A stretch of DNA of 64,000 bases. It comes from Deltaproteobacteria bacterium. GTDB lineage: Bacteria; Desulfobacterota; Desulfobacteria; Desulfobacterales; Desulfosarcinaceae. Positions 34,825-43,590 of the stretch are shown one piece after another. The translations under genes were made by a program, and so were the position numbers. The notes beneath the pieces were generated by a model, which was not told where the DNA came from, did no database searches, and saw only the letters and a program-made list of their open reading frames with translations. The stretch's first letter is position 1; each line of letters opens with the position of its first letter. The stretch is from the NCBI GenBank assembly GCA_021824175.1, contig JAKALP010000006.1:205791-269790 (forward strand). Direction: 5' to 3'.

Positions 34825-35226
34825 ATGGCAAATCCCTTGAGACTCAATCCGGAACTGATATCCGCGGCCGAGCGCGCGGGCATGGTGCAGAAACGTTCGG
34901 TGCCCAAGCAGATTGAATTTTGGGCCTCTTTGGGCAAGGCGGTGGAAAATGTGCTGGACTATTCCGACATTTTCGCCATCATGCAGGGCTTGAAAAAGAT
35001 CAATGTCGAGCCTGTGACCTCTTCCGCTGCCGCGCCCCAGCAGGTATTCGCCGCTCTGGAGCAGAGCCGCTCCCAAGGAACCTTGGGCGAAAAAACCACC
35101 AAAGCCATTATCTACTATGAGGCCAGCCGCACCCATCCCGGCCTCATCGACCAGGTCAACAGCGCCACCAGCAAACGCGTGACCGGCCGTTTCAGCAACG
35201 GCGAATTCAAGGCCACGCAAGGATGA
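34825..35226 (+). CDS. ParD-like antitoxin
   Basis: 133 residues. The start has CGGAGG ahead. Residues 1-55 (LRLNPELISAAERAGMVQKR, then SVPKQIEFWASLGKAVENVL) match the ParD-like family. The C-terminal part reads ASRTHPGLIDQVNSATSKRV, then a short tail with FSNGEFK, and may bind the toxin. Its stop overlaps the ATG of the zeta-like gene by four bases. Pairing of ParD-like with a zeta-like kinase suggests a toxin-antitoxin module. Confidence 0.75.
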   Translation: MANPLRLNPELISAAERAGMVQKRSVPKQIEFWASLGKAVENVLDYSDIFAIMQGLKKINVEPVTSSAAAPQQVFAALEQSRSQGTLGEKTTKAIIYYEASRTHPGLIDQVNSATSKRVTGRFSNGEFKATQG

Positions 35227-35822
35227 ATACCCCCGCGCCTGGTTCGTCCAAACAGCTCTGGGTCTTGGCCGGCGGCAATGGCGCCGGCAAATCCACCTTC
35301 CATCAGATCGCTTTGGCCCCGTGGGGCGTCAAGCTGATCAATGCTGATTTAATCGCCAAAATCATCAATCCCGAAGATCCCGAAACCGTCAGCTATGAAG
35401 CGGCCGGCATTGCCGAACGCATCCGCGAAGCGCTGCTGCGCCAGGGAACCAGTTTCTGTTTTGAAACGGTTTTTTCCCATCCCTCAAAAATCGATTTCAT
35501 CGCCATGGCCAAAGGCTTGGGCTATGAAGTGATCCTGGTCTACATCCATTTGAGCGCCCCGGAACTCAACGAGGCCCGCGTGTACCAGCGCGTGAGCGAA
35601 GGCGGTCACAACGTGCCGGTCGAGAAAATTCACGAGCGCCTGCCGCGCACCATGCGCTATGTGGCCGCGGCCTTGCCTCTGGTGGATGAAGCCCGGTTGT
35701 TGGATAACTCGTCACGGAGCGATCCCTATCAGCAAGTGGCGGTCATTCAAAGGGGACGGCTGGTGTGGAACATCGAGCCGCTGCCCAGATGGGCGCGCCA
35801 AATCTGCGCGGCGGCTGAGTAG
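35223..35822 (+). CDS. Zeta-toxin-like AAA/P-loop kinase
   Basis: 199 residues. Walker A is AGGNGAGKST (residues about 16-25), then KLINADLIAKIINPEDPE, which carries the Asp used for the substrate hydroxyl in zeta kinases. SFCFETVFSHPSK and VILVYIHLSAPELNEARV, then RVSEGGHNVPVEKIHERLPR, are conserved in the group. Zeta toxins phosphorylate UDP-N-acetylglucosamine and stop cell-wall synthesis, but many chromosomal relatives are untested. Coupled to the ParD-like gene. Confidence 0.82.
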   Translation: MNTPAPGSSKQLWVLAGGNGAGKSTFHQIALAPWGVKLINADLIAKIINPEDPETVSYEAAGIAERIREALLRQGTSFCFETVFSHPSKIDFIAMAKGLGYEVILVYIHLSAPELNEARVYQRVSEGGHNVPVEKIHERLPRTMRYVAAALPLVDEARLLDNSSRSDPYQQVAVIQRGRLVWNIEPLPRWARQICAAAE

Positions 35823-35838
35823 TGTACTAAATAGTTAA

Positions 35839-35867
35839 TTGACAAAATTGTACATTTTCGATCTAAT
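35839..35867 (+). promoter_or_regulatory. Strong sigma-70 promoter of the GGDEF gene
   Basis: A perfect -35 TTGACA (35839-35844), a 17-base spacer and a -10 TCTAAT (35862-35867; five of six bases of TATAAT). It lies 37 bases before the start codon in an AT-rich spacer. Confidence 0.75.
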
Positions 35868-35903
35868 TTCCCTAAGATTTTGTTAATAAAGGAAATCAAT
35901 CAC

Positions 35904-37046
35904 ATGGAACGGAGCGGGCGGACGCATGGGGAACCGGACTTGGATGAAATCGAAACGCCAGACAAGCCAATGAGGAAAAAAGACCAGGAAACCTGCGCTC
36001 AACCCAGACAGATCGACCCCCTATCCGCGGATCTCAACGATCTCAGTCTGGCGCAGTTGCGCGCCTGCGTCGATGTGAGCAAAGCCATCACGGCCGAACT
36101 GAATCCGGATCGGCTCATTCCCACCATTATGGAGAAAGTCTCCAAACTACTGCCTTCGGAAAACTGGTCTCTTTTTCTTCTGGATGAAGCCAGCCAGACG
36201 CTCAAATTTGAAATCAGCGTAGACATCGACATCGAGACCGTGAAGAATTTCCGCCTGGCCCTGGGCCAGGGCGTGGCTGGCCACGCCGCCCTGACCAAGA
36301 AGGTATTGGTCATCGAAGATGTGTCCCAATGCGATTTCTTCTTTGATCAAGTGGACAGTGTAACCGGCCGCCGCACTACTTCGCTGATCTGCGTGCCCAT
36401 TCTCTATGCCGGCCGCACCATGGGCGTGCTGGAAGTGGTCAACCCCAAGCGCATGGATGCCGCAGTATTAGCCCTGCTCAACCTGCTATCCGATTATCTG
36501 GCCATTGCCATTGAGAACACGCGCCGCTACAAACTGGTGGAAGAGATGGCGGTGCGCGACAGCCTCACCGGTTTATACAACCAGCGCTATCTCTACCCCG
36601 CCCTGCAACGCCATTTGTCGGCTTGCCGGCGCAACGGCCGTCCACTTTCTCTGGTTTTCGCGGACATGGATGACTTCAAAGATGTGGTGGACCGGCTGGG
36701 ACATCTCAATGGCAGTCGCGCCCTGAGCGAAGTAGCCCAACGCATTGCCGCCTGCGTGAGCGAACCGGCCTGCGCGGTGGCCTATGGCGGCGATGAATTT
36801 CTCCTGATTCTACCCGAGACCGATCGCGCCCAAGCCTTGGCCGTGGCCGACCACGTGCGCGAGGCCATCCAGGCCACGCCGTACCTCGCCCAATGGGGCC
36901 ACCAGGTGAAACTCACGGCCAGCTTCGGCGTGGCCACCTTCCCCGATGATGCCGAAGACATCGCCGCGTTGCTCGCGTTAGCGGATAAAGCCATGTTTGG
37001 CGTCAAGACCTCCGGCAAGAACCGGGTGGATGCCAACCAGCCATAG
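35904..37046 (+). CDS. GAF-GGDEF diguanylate cyclase
   Basis: 380 residues from the ATG at 35904 with AAAGGA ahead. No membrane segments. A GAF domain (about 50-200; ELNPDRLIPTIMEKV, TTSLICVPILYAGRTMGVLE) is followed by a GGDEF domain (about 210-375). The active-site motif YGGDEFLLILPETD is intact, and the metal Asp is in VFADMDDFK. In GHLNGSRALSEVA the usual Asp after the second Gly is Ser. The inhibitory RxxD site five residues before GGDEF is absent (ACAVAY), so product feedback may be lost. It should make c-di-GMP in response to a GAF-bound ligand. Confidence 0.92.
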   Translation: MERSGRTHGEPDLDEIETPDKPMRKKDQETCAQPRQIDPLSADLNDLSLAQLRACVDVSKAITAELNPDRLIPTIMEKVSKLLPSENWSLFLLDEASQTLKFEISVDIDIETVKNFRLALGQGVAGHAALTKKVLVIEDVSQCDFFFDQVDSVTGRRTTSLICVPILYAGRTMGVLEVVNPKRMDAAVLALLNLLSDYLAIAIENTRRYKLVEEMAVRDSLTGLYNQRYLYPALQRHLSACRRNGRPLSLVFADMDDFKDVVDRLGHLNGSRALSEVAQRIAACVSEPACAVAYGGDEFLLILPETDRAQALAVADHVREAIQATPYLAQWGHQVKLTASFGVATFPDDAEDIAALLALADKAMFGVKTSGKNRVDANQP

Positions 37047-37120
37047 TCGCTGATGTGGGCGCACAACCCGCCTGCATTCTGCTTTCTTATCCCATCATCT
37101 TCCAAGAGAAGAAAAAGAAA

Positions 37121-39628
37121 TCATTTAAATTTTACTTCAAAGGGCTTGAACATGAGAATCAGCTTGGGCAGCAGCATCAATGCCCCGGCCAGGGCGATCA
37201 CCATGGCCAAGCTGGTGAAGGTGCCGAAATAGATGGTCGGCCAAAAATTGGAAGTTGTCAAAATCGAAAATCCGATGACGATGGCCACGGAGGTGTAATA
37301 CATGGCATTGCCGATGCTGCCATGACATCGATGCAATGTTTGGGAGTAATCACCATCGACCTGGATCTCTTCCCGAAAGCGGCAGATGTAGTGAATGGTG
37401 TCATCCACCGCGATGCCCAGGCTGATGGAAGCAATCGTAATGGTCATCATGTCCAGTGGAATATTAAACCACCCCATGGCCGCCAGCACCGCGCCGGCCG
37501 AAAGCATATTGGGAAACAAAGCGATCAGCGCCAGCAGCACCGAGCGAAAGAGAACCAGAAACATCAGGAACAACGCCAAAACCGTCACGCCCATGGTTTT
37601 GATCTGGGAAGAAAAAAGACTCTGCAACATATTGTTGTAGAGCACCATGGTGCCGGTCAGGTGGACCCGCTGGGCCGGGATATTGAGTTTTGCAGTTAAT
37701 TCGTGGGTGATTTGCTTCAGCAGCGGCGCGCGTTGCAGTAATTTCAATGAATCCTTGATGCGCACCCAGAAGCGGGCTTCGTTGTGCTTGACGGAGATGT
37801 AGGGGGTCAGGATCAAATTGCGGTATTTTTCGGGCAATTTGGTGTAGAGCACCGCCATCTCAATGCTCTGAATGGGTTTATCATCGTTGAGGGTGCGGCC
37901 GATTTTCAACAAGGTGGCCAGGGATAATACTTTACCGGTTTCAGGCAGCCCATTCAAGTAGTCATGGACCTGTTCAATGGTCTTCAAGCGGTCATCGAAA
38001 AACCAATAGCGCTCGTAGTCCCCCGCTTGCTTTGGCCCGTACATATTGCCGAAGGGATCTTCTTCTTCGTTTTCGCTCTGGGCAAATTGCTTCAAATCCA
38101 CATTTTCAAATTGAGCAATGACATCCAGCGGCGTGGTGCCGCCCAATTTTTCATCGATAAGTTTCATGCCGCGGTAGATTTCCGTGGAATGTTTGAAGTA
38201 GTCAATGAAGCTGTTCTCCACCCGCAGCCGGGCGATGCCCAGGACCGTGAGCACACACAACACACCCGTAACCGCCAGGATCACCCCCCCGTGCCGTTCA
38301 GTGAAGTTTCCCAAATAGGTGGACAAAGCAAAACCGCCATGCGCCGTTTGGGCTTTGAGGGTACGCTTTTTCATCAGGACAACGGTGGCCGGGAAGAGAA
38401 TGAAGGTCAATATGATGGAGAGCACCAGACCGGCGCTCATCATCAGGCCGAAGTTGATCACCGGTTTGATGTCGCAAAAGACCAGGGAGCTGAAACCGGC
38501 GATGGTCGTCAACGTGGCATACAGGCAGGGGATGAACATCGAGCGCACCGTGTCATGCACCAGGGTGCGCTGGTCCATTTGGGCGTCGGCGCGGTGGTAC
38601 TCGCGGTAGCGCACGATCAAATGGATAACGATGGACATGGTGATGATCAGTTGCAGTGAAACGAAATTGGAGGAGATCACCGTCACCTCCCAACCGCATA
38701 GGGTCAGGATGCCCATCATGGAGAGCACCGACAAGAAGCAGCACAGCATGGGCAACGCGACCCAAAGCAGACGCCGGAAAATCACACCCATGGTCAGGAC
38801 CAACAGTAAAAAAACTCCGATGCCGAACAGCTTCAGATCATTGCGCACAAAGGAGATCATGTCGTCCTGGACCATGCTGATGCCGCCCAGGTGAATGTCG
38901 GCGCTGCCGCGGTAGTGATCCAAAATGGCGCGTATGGCGATAATGTTGCGATGCTGTTCCGCTGCCAGCCGCTGGATCTGTTTTTTGATTTCCTGCTTGA
39001 CGGCATCAAAGGCGGCGGTATCGGCGGCCGTGAGCGGACCATCGGCTTTTTTGTCCAGGTAACTGTTGCGCTCACGGATCAGTTCCTGATAGCGCGCGTC
39101 GAGCTTCAGATTGAGCAAAATGGCTGTGGTCTTAAAGTCCCGGCTGACGATCAGATCCTGGTAGAATGGGCTGTCCCGCAATTCCATGGCCGCCAGCGTC
39201 TTATCCGTTTCCGGCGATTCCAGGGTGCGGATGCCCGTGGAGACTTCGGCGTAGGATACGGGCGGGCTGTCAAACAGCGGCACATCCAGCAAAGTGACCA
39301 CTGACTCGGTCTGGGGCAGGTTTTTCAACTCATTCCTGAGTTTTCCAATGGCTTCCAGGTTGGCGTCCGAAAGCATCTGGCCGTCGCTGGGAGTATAGGC
39401 GATGATCAAAATATCGTTGACCCCATAACGGCTTAAAATCTGGCGCGAGTAGCGCAGATCCTTATCGTTTTCCAACAGGATCGATTCGGCCGAGGCGTCA
39501 ATCCTGAAATCCCTGGCCTCGTATCCCAGAAAACCAATGATCACTCCCAACACCAGAATGACCAGGGCTGGATGATCCAGCACCAATTTGGTGTACCAGT
39601 ATAGTGCTTTTTCAGCGGCCTTCTTCAT
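37121..39628 (-). CDS. RND superfamily (MMPL-type) transporter
   Basis: 835 residues from the ATG at 39628 (GGAGCGCC ahead). Membrane helix 1 (about 15-35), a large periplasmic loop with RIDASAESILLENDKDL, then five helices (about 240-420), a second loop and five more helices (about 655-815). This two-halves layout is that of MMPL/RND exporters such as lipid or hopanoid exporters. The segment IAVDDTIHYICRFREE carries the conserved Asp-Asp of the family. It follows fabD and hemA on the same strand. The cargo is not known; a lipid is reasonable given FabD. Confidence 0.85.
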   Translation of the reverse strand: MKKAAEKALYWYTKLVLDHPALVILVLGVIIGFLGYEARDFRIDASAESILLENDKDLRYSRQILSRYGVNDILIIAYTPSDGQMLSDANLEAIGKLRNELKNLPQTESVVTLLDVPLFDSPPVSYAEVSTGIRTLESPETDKTLAAMELRDSPFYQDLIVSRDFKTTAILLNLKLDARYQELIRERNSYLDKKADGPLTAADTAAFDAVKQEIKKQIQRLAAEQHRNIIAIRAILDHYRGSADIHLGGISMVQDDMISFVRNDLKLFGIGVFLLLVLTMGVIFRRLLWVALPMLCCFLSVLSMMGILTLCGWEVTVISSNFVSLQLIITMSIVIHLIVRYREYHRADAQMDQRTLVHDTVRSMFIPCLYATLTTIAGFSSLVFCDIKPVINFGLMMSAGLVLSIILTFILFPATVVLMKKRTLKAQTAHGGFALSTYLGNFTERHGGVILAVTGVLCVLTVLGIARLRVENSFIDYFKHSTEIYRGMKLIDEKLGGTTPLDVIAQFENVDLKQFAQSENEEEDPFGNMYGPKQAGDYERYWFFDDRLKTIEQVHDYLNGLPETGKVLSLATLLKIGRTLNDDKPIQSIEMAVLYTKLPEKYRNLILTPYISVKHNEARFWVRIKDSLKLLQRAPLLKQITHELTAKLNIPAQRVHLTGTMVLYNNMLQSLFSSQIKTMGVTVLALFLMFLVLFRSVLLALIALFPNMLSAGAVLAAMGWFNIPLDMMTITIASISLGIAVDDTIHYICRFREEIQVDGDYSQTLHRCHGSIGNAMYYTSVAIVIGFSILTTSNFWPTIYFGTFTSLAMVIALAGALMLLPKLILMFKPFEVKFK

Positions 39629-39703
39629 GGCGCTCCATTTGCGCGCGGCGCGAAGAAGAGAAAGCACTTCTTCGCGCCCTTGATCAAACCATCAGGTGAA
39701 CTC

Positions 39704-40645
39704 TTATTTGCTCTGGCCGTCCAAATACTTCTCCAAACTCTTCTGGTCAGAGACATTGTGCACGGCGACTTCGGCGCCGGCGGGCAGAATCTTTTTCAGC
39801 AGGCCGGTAAGCACCTTGCCGGGACCGATCTCCACGTATTCCTGCACCCCTTCCTTGACCATCTTGAGCATCGAATCGTACCAGCGTACCGGGCTGCACA
39901 ACTGCCGGGCCATGAGGGCTTTGATCTGCTCGGGATCGGACAGGGTGTCGGCCGTGACATTGTGGATGACCGGGCATTGGGGCGTCTTGAATGGGATTTG
40001 ATTGAGGAAAGCGCGAAACTCTTCTTCGGCGCCCTGGATCAAGGGGCTGTGCCAGGCGCCACTGACTTTCAGGGCGATGGCGCGGCCGCCCTGGGCCGTG
40101 GCGGCATGGCCCGCCGCTTCCACGGCCGCGGGAGCGCCGGTGATCACGATCTGGTCGGCGCTGTTGTGGTTGGCTACAGCCACCACGCCTTGGCCCGAGA
40201 CCTCCTTAACGACGAGGTTGACCTCCTCGATGGCCAACCCCACAATGGCGCTCATGGCGCCCTGGTGCCGGGTGGCTTCACGGTGCATCAACTCGCCGCG
40301 TTTGTGGACCAGCCTCATGCAATCGGCGGCCGTCACCACGCCGGCGGCATACAAGGCGCTGTATTCGCCCAGGCTGTGGCCGGCACACACCGTCGGGCGG
40401 ATGCCCCGGCTCTGGATGATGGACAGACACGCCAGATTGACGGCCGTGATGGCCGGCTGCAGGTTGACGGTCTGGGTCAACTCTTCCATGGGGCCTTCAA
40501 AGCAAAGCTTGGAAATGGGCAGGCCCGTGGCCGTGTCCGCGGCCTTGAAAATCTCTTTGACACCGTCAAAGGACTGGAACAGATCTTGTCCCATGCCCAC
40601 TTTTTGCGATCCTTGTCCTGGAAATAAAAATGCGATCTTTTTCAA
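39704..40645 (-). CDS. fabD: Malonyl-CoA:ACP transacylase FabD
   Basis: 313 residues. The nucleophile Ser91 sits in GHSLGEYSAL, the partner His near 199 in SGAWHSPLI, and the start has LFPGQGSQKVGMG. QIVITGAP and the ending GPGKVLTGLLK fit FabD. It loads malonyl groups on ACP for fatty-acid synthesis. It lies 77 bases after hemA on the same strand and is not in a fab cluster here. Confidence 0.95.
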   Translation of the reverse strand: MKKIAFLFPGQGSQKVGMGQDLFQSFDGVKEIFKAADTATGLPISKLCFEGPMEELTQTVNLQPAITAVNLACLSIIQSRGIRPTVCAGHSLGEYSALYAAGVVTAADCMRLVHKRGELMHREATRHQGAMSAIVGLAIEEVNLVVKEVSGQGVVAVANHNSADQIVITGAPAAVEAAGHAATAQGGRAIALKVSGAWHSPLIQGAEEEFRAFLNQIPFKTPQCPVIHNVTADTLSDPEQIKALMARQLCSPVRWYDSMLKMVKEGVQEYVEIGPGKVLTGLLKKILPAGAEVAVHNVSDQKSLEKYLDGQSK

Positions 40646-40722
40646 CTTCTCCCTCCTCTTTTGCTTGGCCGAAGGCTTTGCCTGGCCGTAAGATCCTTAC
40701 TCTCCTGCCGGGAAGTAAATTG

Positions 40723-41991
40723 TTATTCGTCGAGCCCAAATATCTTTCGCACCAGATCCAATGGCACCGCCCGATCCCCCTGGCAGCTGCTGTTTTTGAT
40801 ATATTGGGTCGGGTGGTGCAAGATCTTATTCACCATGGCTTCGGTCATGCGTTCAATGGCCTTCTGGTCATCCGCGGTCAAATGGGCCAGCTGCCCCAAA
40901 GTCTTCTGCACCTCCAGCTGGGCCTGGGACCTGATTTTGGCATGCAGGGCCTTGATGGTGGGCACCACGTCCAGGGCCTCAAACCATTGGCGGAATTTGA
41001 TCACCGCCTCGTCGATGATCCGTTCGGCTTTCACGGCCTCACGGCGCCGGTCTTCGATATTTTCGTCCACCACCTCGTTGAGATCGTCGATGTCGTAGAC
41101 ATAGGCATTGTTGATATCATTGATCTTGGGATCAATATCCCTGGGCACGGCAATGTCGATGAAGAACAGGGGCCGGTTGCGGCGGTGGCGCATTACTCCT
41201 TTGACGTCGACGGGTTGCACCACATAGCCGGGCGCGCCGGTGGAGGAGATGATGATATCCACCCGGTCGAGATGGGCGGCGATCTCTTCCATGCGGATGG
41301 CCGTGCCGTTAAACCGGGCGGCCAGGGCCACGCCGCGTTCAAAGGTGCGGTTGGCCACAAACACCTGGCCGGCGCGGTTGCGGATCAAATGCTCCACGGC
41401 CAGTTCGGCCATCTCGCCCGCGCCAATGAGCAGTACTTCCTTGCCCTCCAGGGTGCCGAAGATCTTGCGGGCCAGCTCGATGGCGGCATAACTGATGCTC
41501 ACGGCGCTGTCGCCGATGCCGGTTTCGGTACGAATGCGCTTGGCCACGCTGAACGTATTGTGCAGCAGGCGGTTGAGGATCACGCCCGAGCTCTTCTGCT
41601 CGGTGGCCAGGCGGTAGGCGGTCTTGACCTGACCCAGGATTTGGGGTTCGCCCAGCACCATGGAGTCCAGACTGGCGGCCACCCGGAAGAGATGGCGCAC
41701 GGCCGCATCCCCATGGTGTTGATAAAGCGCAGCTTCAAAATCCGCCAGGGGGATCTGTTTGCTCTGGGAAAAAAAGCCCTTGGCCGCCACTACGGCCTGT
41801 TGAATATCTTTGACGCACAGTAGTAATTCCACCCGGTTGCAGGTGGAGGTGAGCAGGGCCTCTTCGATGGCGGGCTGGCCGCACAACCGCGTCAGGGCCT
41901 GCCGGCAATCCTCTTCGGTAAAGGCAAAGCACTCCCGGATCTCCACTGGAGCGGTCTTGTGGTTGAGCCCTATGAGAAGAATGCGATCCAT
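40723..41991 (-). CDS. hemA: Glutamyl-tRNA reductase HemA
   Basis: 422 residues, full length. Catalytic Cys51 lies in TSTCNRVELLL. The first strand is LIGLNHKTAPVEIRE, and the NADPH domain has VLLIGAGEMAELAVEHL and FVANRTFERG. It reduces Glu-tRNA to glutamate semialdehyde, the first step of C5 tetrapyrrole synthesis. It lies 12 bases after the cytochrome-assembly gene and clearly in one operon with the siroheme-synthase-type gene. Confidence 0.97.
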   Translation of the reverse strand: MDRILLIGLNHKTAPVEIRECFAFTEEDCRQALTRLCGQPAIEEALLTSTCNRVELLLCVKDIQQAVVAAKGFFSQSKQIPLADFEAALYQHHGDAAVRHLFRVAASLDSMVLGEPQILGQVKTAYRLATEQKSSGVILNRLLHNTFSVAKRIRTETGIGDSAVSISYAAIELARKIFGTLEGKEVLLIGAGEMAELAVEHLIRNRAGQVFVANRTFERGVALAARFNGTAIRMEEIAAHLDRVDIIISSTGAPGYVVQPVDVKGVMRHRRNRPLFFIDIAVPRDIDPKINDINNAYVYDIDDLNEVVDENIEDRRREAVKAERIIDEAVIKFRQWFEALDVVPTIKALHAKIRSQAQLEVQKTLGQLAHLTADDQKAIERMTEAMVNKILHHPTQYIKNSSCQGDRAVPLDLVRKIFGLDE

Positions 41992-42003
41992 GCCTCTCCG
42001 AGA

Positions 42004-42825
42004 TCAGAAACGCGTAAAGGGCGCATGATGCCCCTTGAGCAGCAAATTGACGCCCAGGAATGTAAACAGCATCACGCCAAAGCCCAAAATGGCCATGATC
42101 GCGGCCCTGCGGCCGCGCCAGCCCACGGCCAGGCGTTCATGCAGCAAGACCGCGTAGAAAATCCAGGTCACGGCGGACCACACCTCCTTGACATCCCACT
42201 GCCAAAAATGGCCCCAAATGATCTTGGCGTAAATCATGCCGCTGATCAGGCCCATGGTGAGCAAGGCAAAACCGCTCACGATGCAGGCATAGCCCGTGGT
42301 GTCGAGCAGATCCAGCGAAGGCAATCGTTTGAAGAAAAAGCCCCGGCTTTTGGATTTGATGCTGCGCTCCTGGATAAGATAGAGCAGGCCGCAGCCGGCG
42401 GCCAGGGCCAGCATGGCATCCCCGGTAAATATGGTGAAGATATGAATCACCAGCCAGGCGCCCTTGAGCAGGTTATCCGGCTGCAAAGGCTCGGACGGCA
42501 GCTGGCCGGCGGCCAGAACGATGAAAAGGGCCAGCGGGGAAGCATAGATCCCCAATATCTTGAGACGGAACTTGAAATTAAGCGCCAGAAAGGCGCCCAC
42601 CAGGGCCCAGGCCGTCATGGAAAGGGTTTCATGCAGATTGTTCACCGGCATGTGGCCGGTGGTCGCAAAGGCCACGAGAATATCAATGGTCTGAACGCTG
42701 AACCCGGCCACAAGCAGAATGCAGCCGATCTTTTGCAGCAGGTCGCGCTGCAGAAAGAGGTAAGCAAAATAGGTGACCGTGCTGATCATGTAAAACAAAA
42801 CGGCGGCGGCGAACACAATCTGCAT
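42004..42825 (-). CDS. CcsA/HemX-type cytochrome c assembly membrane protein
   Basis: 273 residues with about eight hydrophobic helices. The WWD-related motif is GHFWQWDVKEVWSAVTW, with conserved His near the preceding and following helices (MPVNNLHETLSMTAW; AVLLHERLAVGW). Such proteins carry haem across the membrane for cytochrome c assembly; the HemX version next to hemA has been tied to HemA control. Both readings fit; location upstream of hemA favours the HemX name. Confidence 0.88.
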   Translation of the reverse strand: MQIVFAAAVLFYMISTVTYFAYLFLQRDLLQKIGCILLVAGFSVQTIDILVAFATTGHMPVNNLHETLSMTAWALVGAFLALNFKFRLKILGIYASPLALFIVLAAGQLPSEPLQPDNLLKGAWLVIHIFTIFTGDAMLALAAGCGLLYLIQERSIKSKSRGFFFKRLPSLDLLDTTGYACIVSGFALLTMGLISGMIYAKIIWGHFWQWDVKEVWSAVTWIFYAVLLHERLAVGWRGRRAAIMAILGFGVMLFTFLGVNLLLKGHHAPFTRF

Positions 42826-42840
42826 GGTAGCTGATCCCTT

Positions 42841-43530
42841 TCAGCTTGGCTTGGCGATGGGGGCCCGCGAGGCCTCGTCCATCAAGGATTGATAGGTGAA
42901 ACCGGGTCCGAGCACCTGGGACAAAAGCGCATCGATGCGGCCGCTGTCATTGGCGCGGATCATCTCCAGCAGTCCTTTGGCGATCAGCTGCTCAAACAGC
43001 GGTTTGTGTGCTTCCGGCGCATGCGCCTGCTGCAACAATCTGTCCCGCGCGGCTCCCATCAAGTCCAGAAAGCGGCCATACTCCGGCCCGAACTGGTTTT
43101 GGAGCTGCTGGCGCAAATGCTTGGCAAAGGCTGGACTCTTGCCGGCCGTGGAAATAGCGATCATCAAATCACCTTGCTGGATGACGGCTGGCAGGATGAA
43201 ATTGCAATGCTCGGGCTGGTCGGCGATGTTGCACAGGCGGCCGGTTTGCTCGGCATCGGCATGGATGCGGCTGTTCAGGGCCTGATCATCGGTGGCTCCG
43301 ATGACCAGGAAGGTGCCCTGCTGGTCCGTGGCGCGGTAAGCCCGGCGCTTCAACTGGATTTGACCCTGCGCGGCCAGGGCGGACAACGCCTGGGTGACTT
43401 CGGGACTGATCACGGTCACCCTGGCGCCGCACTCCAGCAGTGTCAGGACCTTGCGGGTGCCCACCTGGCCGCCGCCCACCACCAGGCAAGGGCGATTTTT
43501 GATATCCAGGCATATGGGATAGTAGCGCAT
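42841..43530 (-). CDS. Precorrin-2 dehydrogenase / sirohydrochlorin ferrochelatase (Met8/CysG-N type)
   Basis: 229 residues from the ATG at 43530. The NAD site is CLVVGGGQVGTRKV. The catalytic Asp lies in LCNIADQPEHCNFILPA, and ISTAGKSPAFAKHLRQQLQ marks the second domain. It oxidises precorrin-2 and inserts iron to make siroheme, for sulfite reductase and related enzymes. An in-frame extension upstream of 43530 encodes only the TTGATTCG-type repeat and is not part of the gene. It heads the tetrapyrrole genes. Confidence 0.92.
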   Translation of the reverse strand: MRYYPICLDIKNRPCLVVGGGQVGTRKVLTLLECGARVTVISPEVTQALSALAAQGQIQLKRRAYRATDQQGTFLVIGATDDQALNSRIHADAEQTGRLCNIADQPEHCNFILPAVIQQGDLMIAISTAGKSPAFAKHLRQQLQNQFGPEYGRFLDLMGAARDRLLQQAHAPEAHKPLFEQLIAKGLLEMIRANDSGRIDALLSQVLGPGFTYQSLMDEASRAPIAKPS

Positions 43531-43539
43531 GTTGTACTC

Positions 43540-43590
43540 GTTGATTCGTTGATTGGTTGATTCGTTGATTGGTCGTCTGCCAATCAACCC
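43540..43590. repeat. TTGATTCG/TTGATTGG repeat in the hem operon
   Basis: Tandem GTTGATTCG and GTTGATTGG units (43540-43573) face CCAATCAACCC (43580-43590). It lies between the MBL hydrolase gene and the siroheme gene and can form a hairpin. Same family as 27431, 34588 and 63605. Confidence 0.6.

Noticed and set aside
43531..43587. In-frame N-terminal extension of the siroheme gene
   Set aside because: It encodes only the TTGATTCG-type repeat; the conserved protein begins at 43530.
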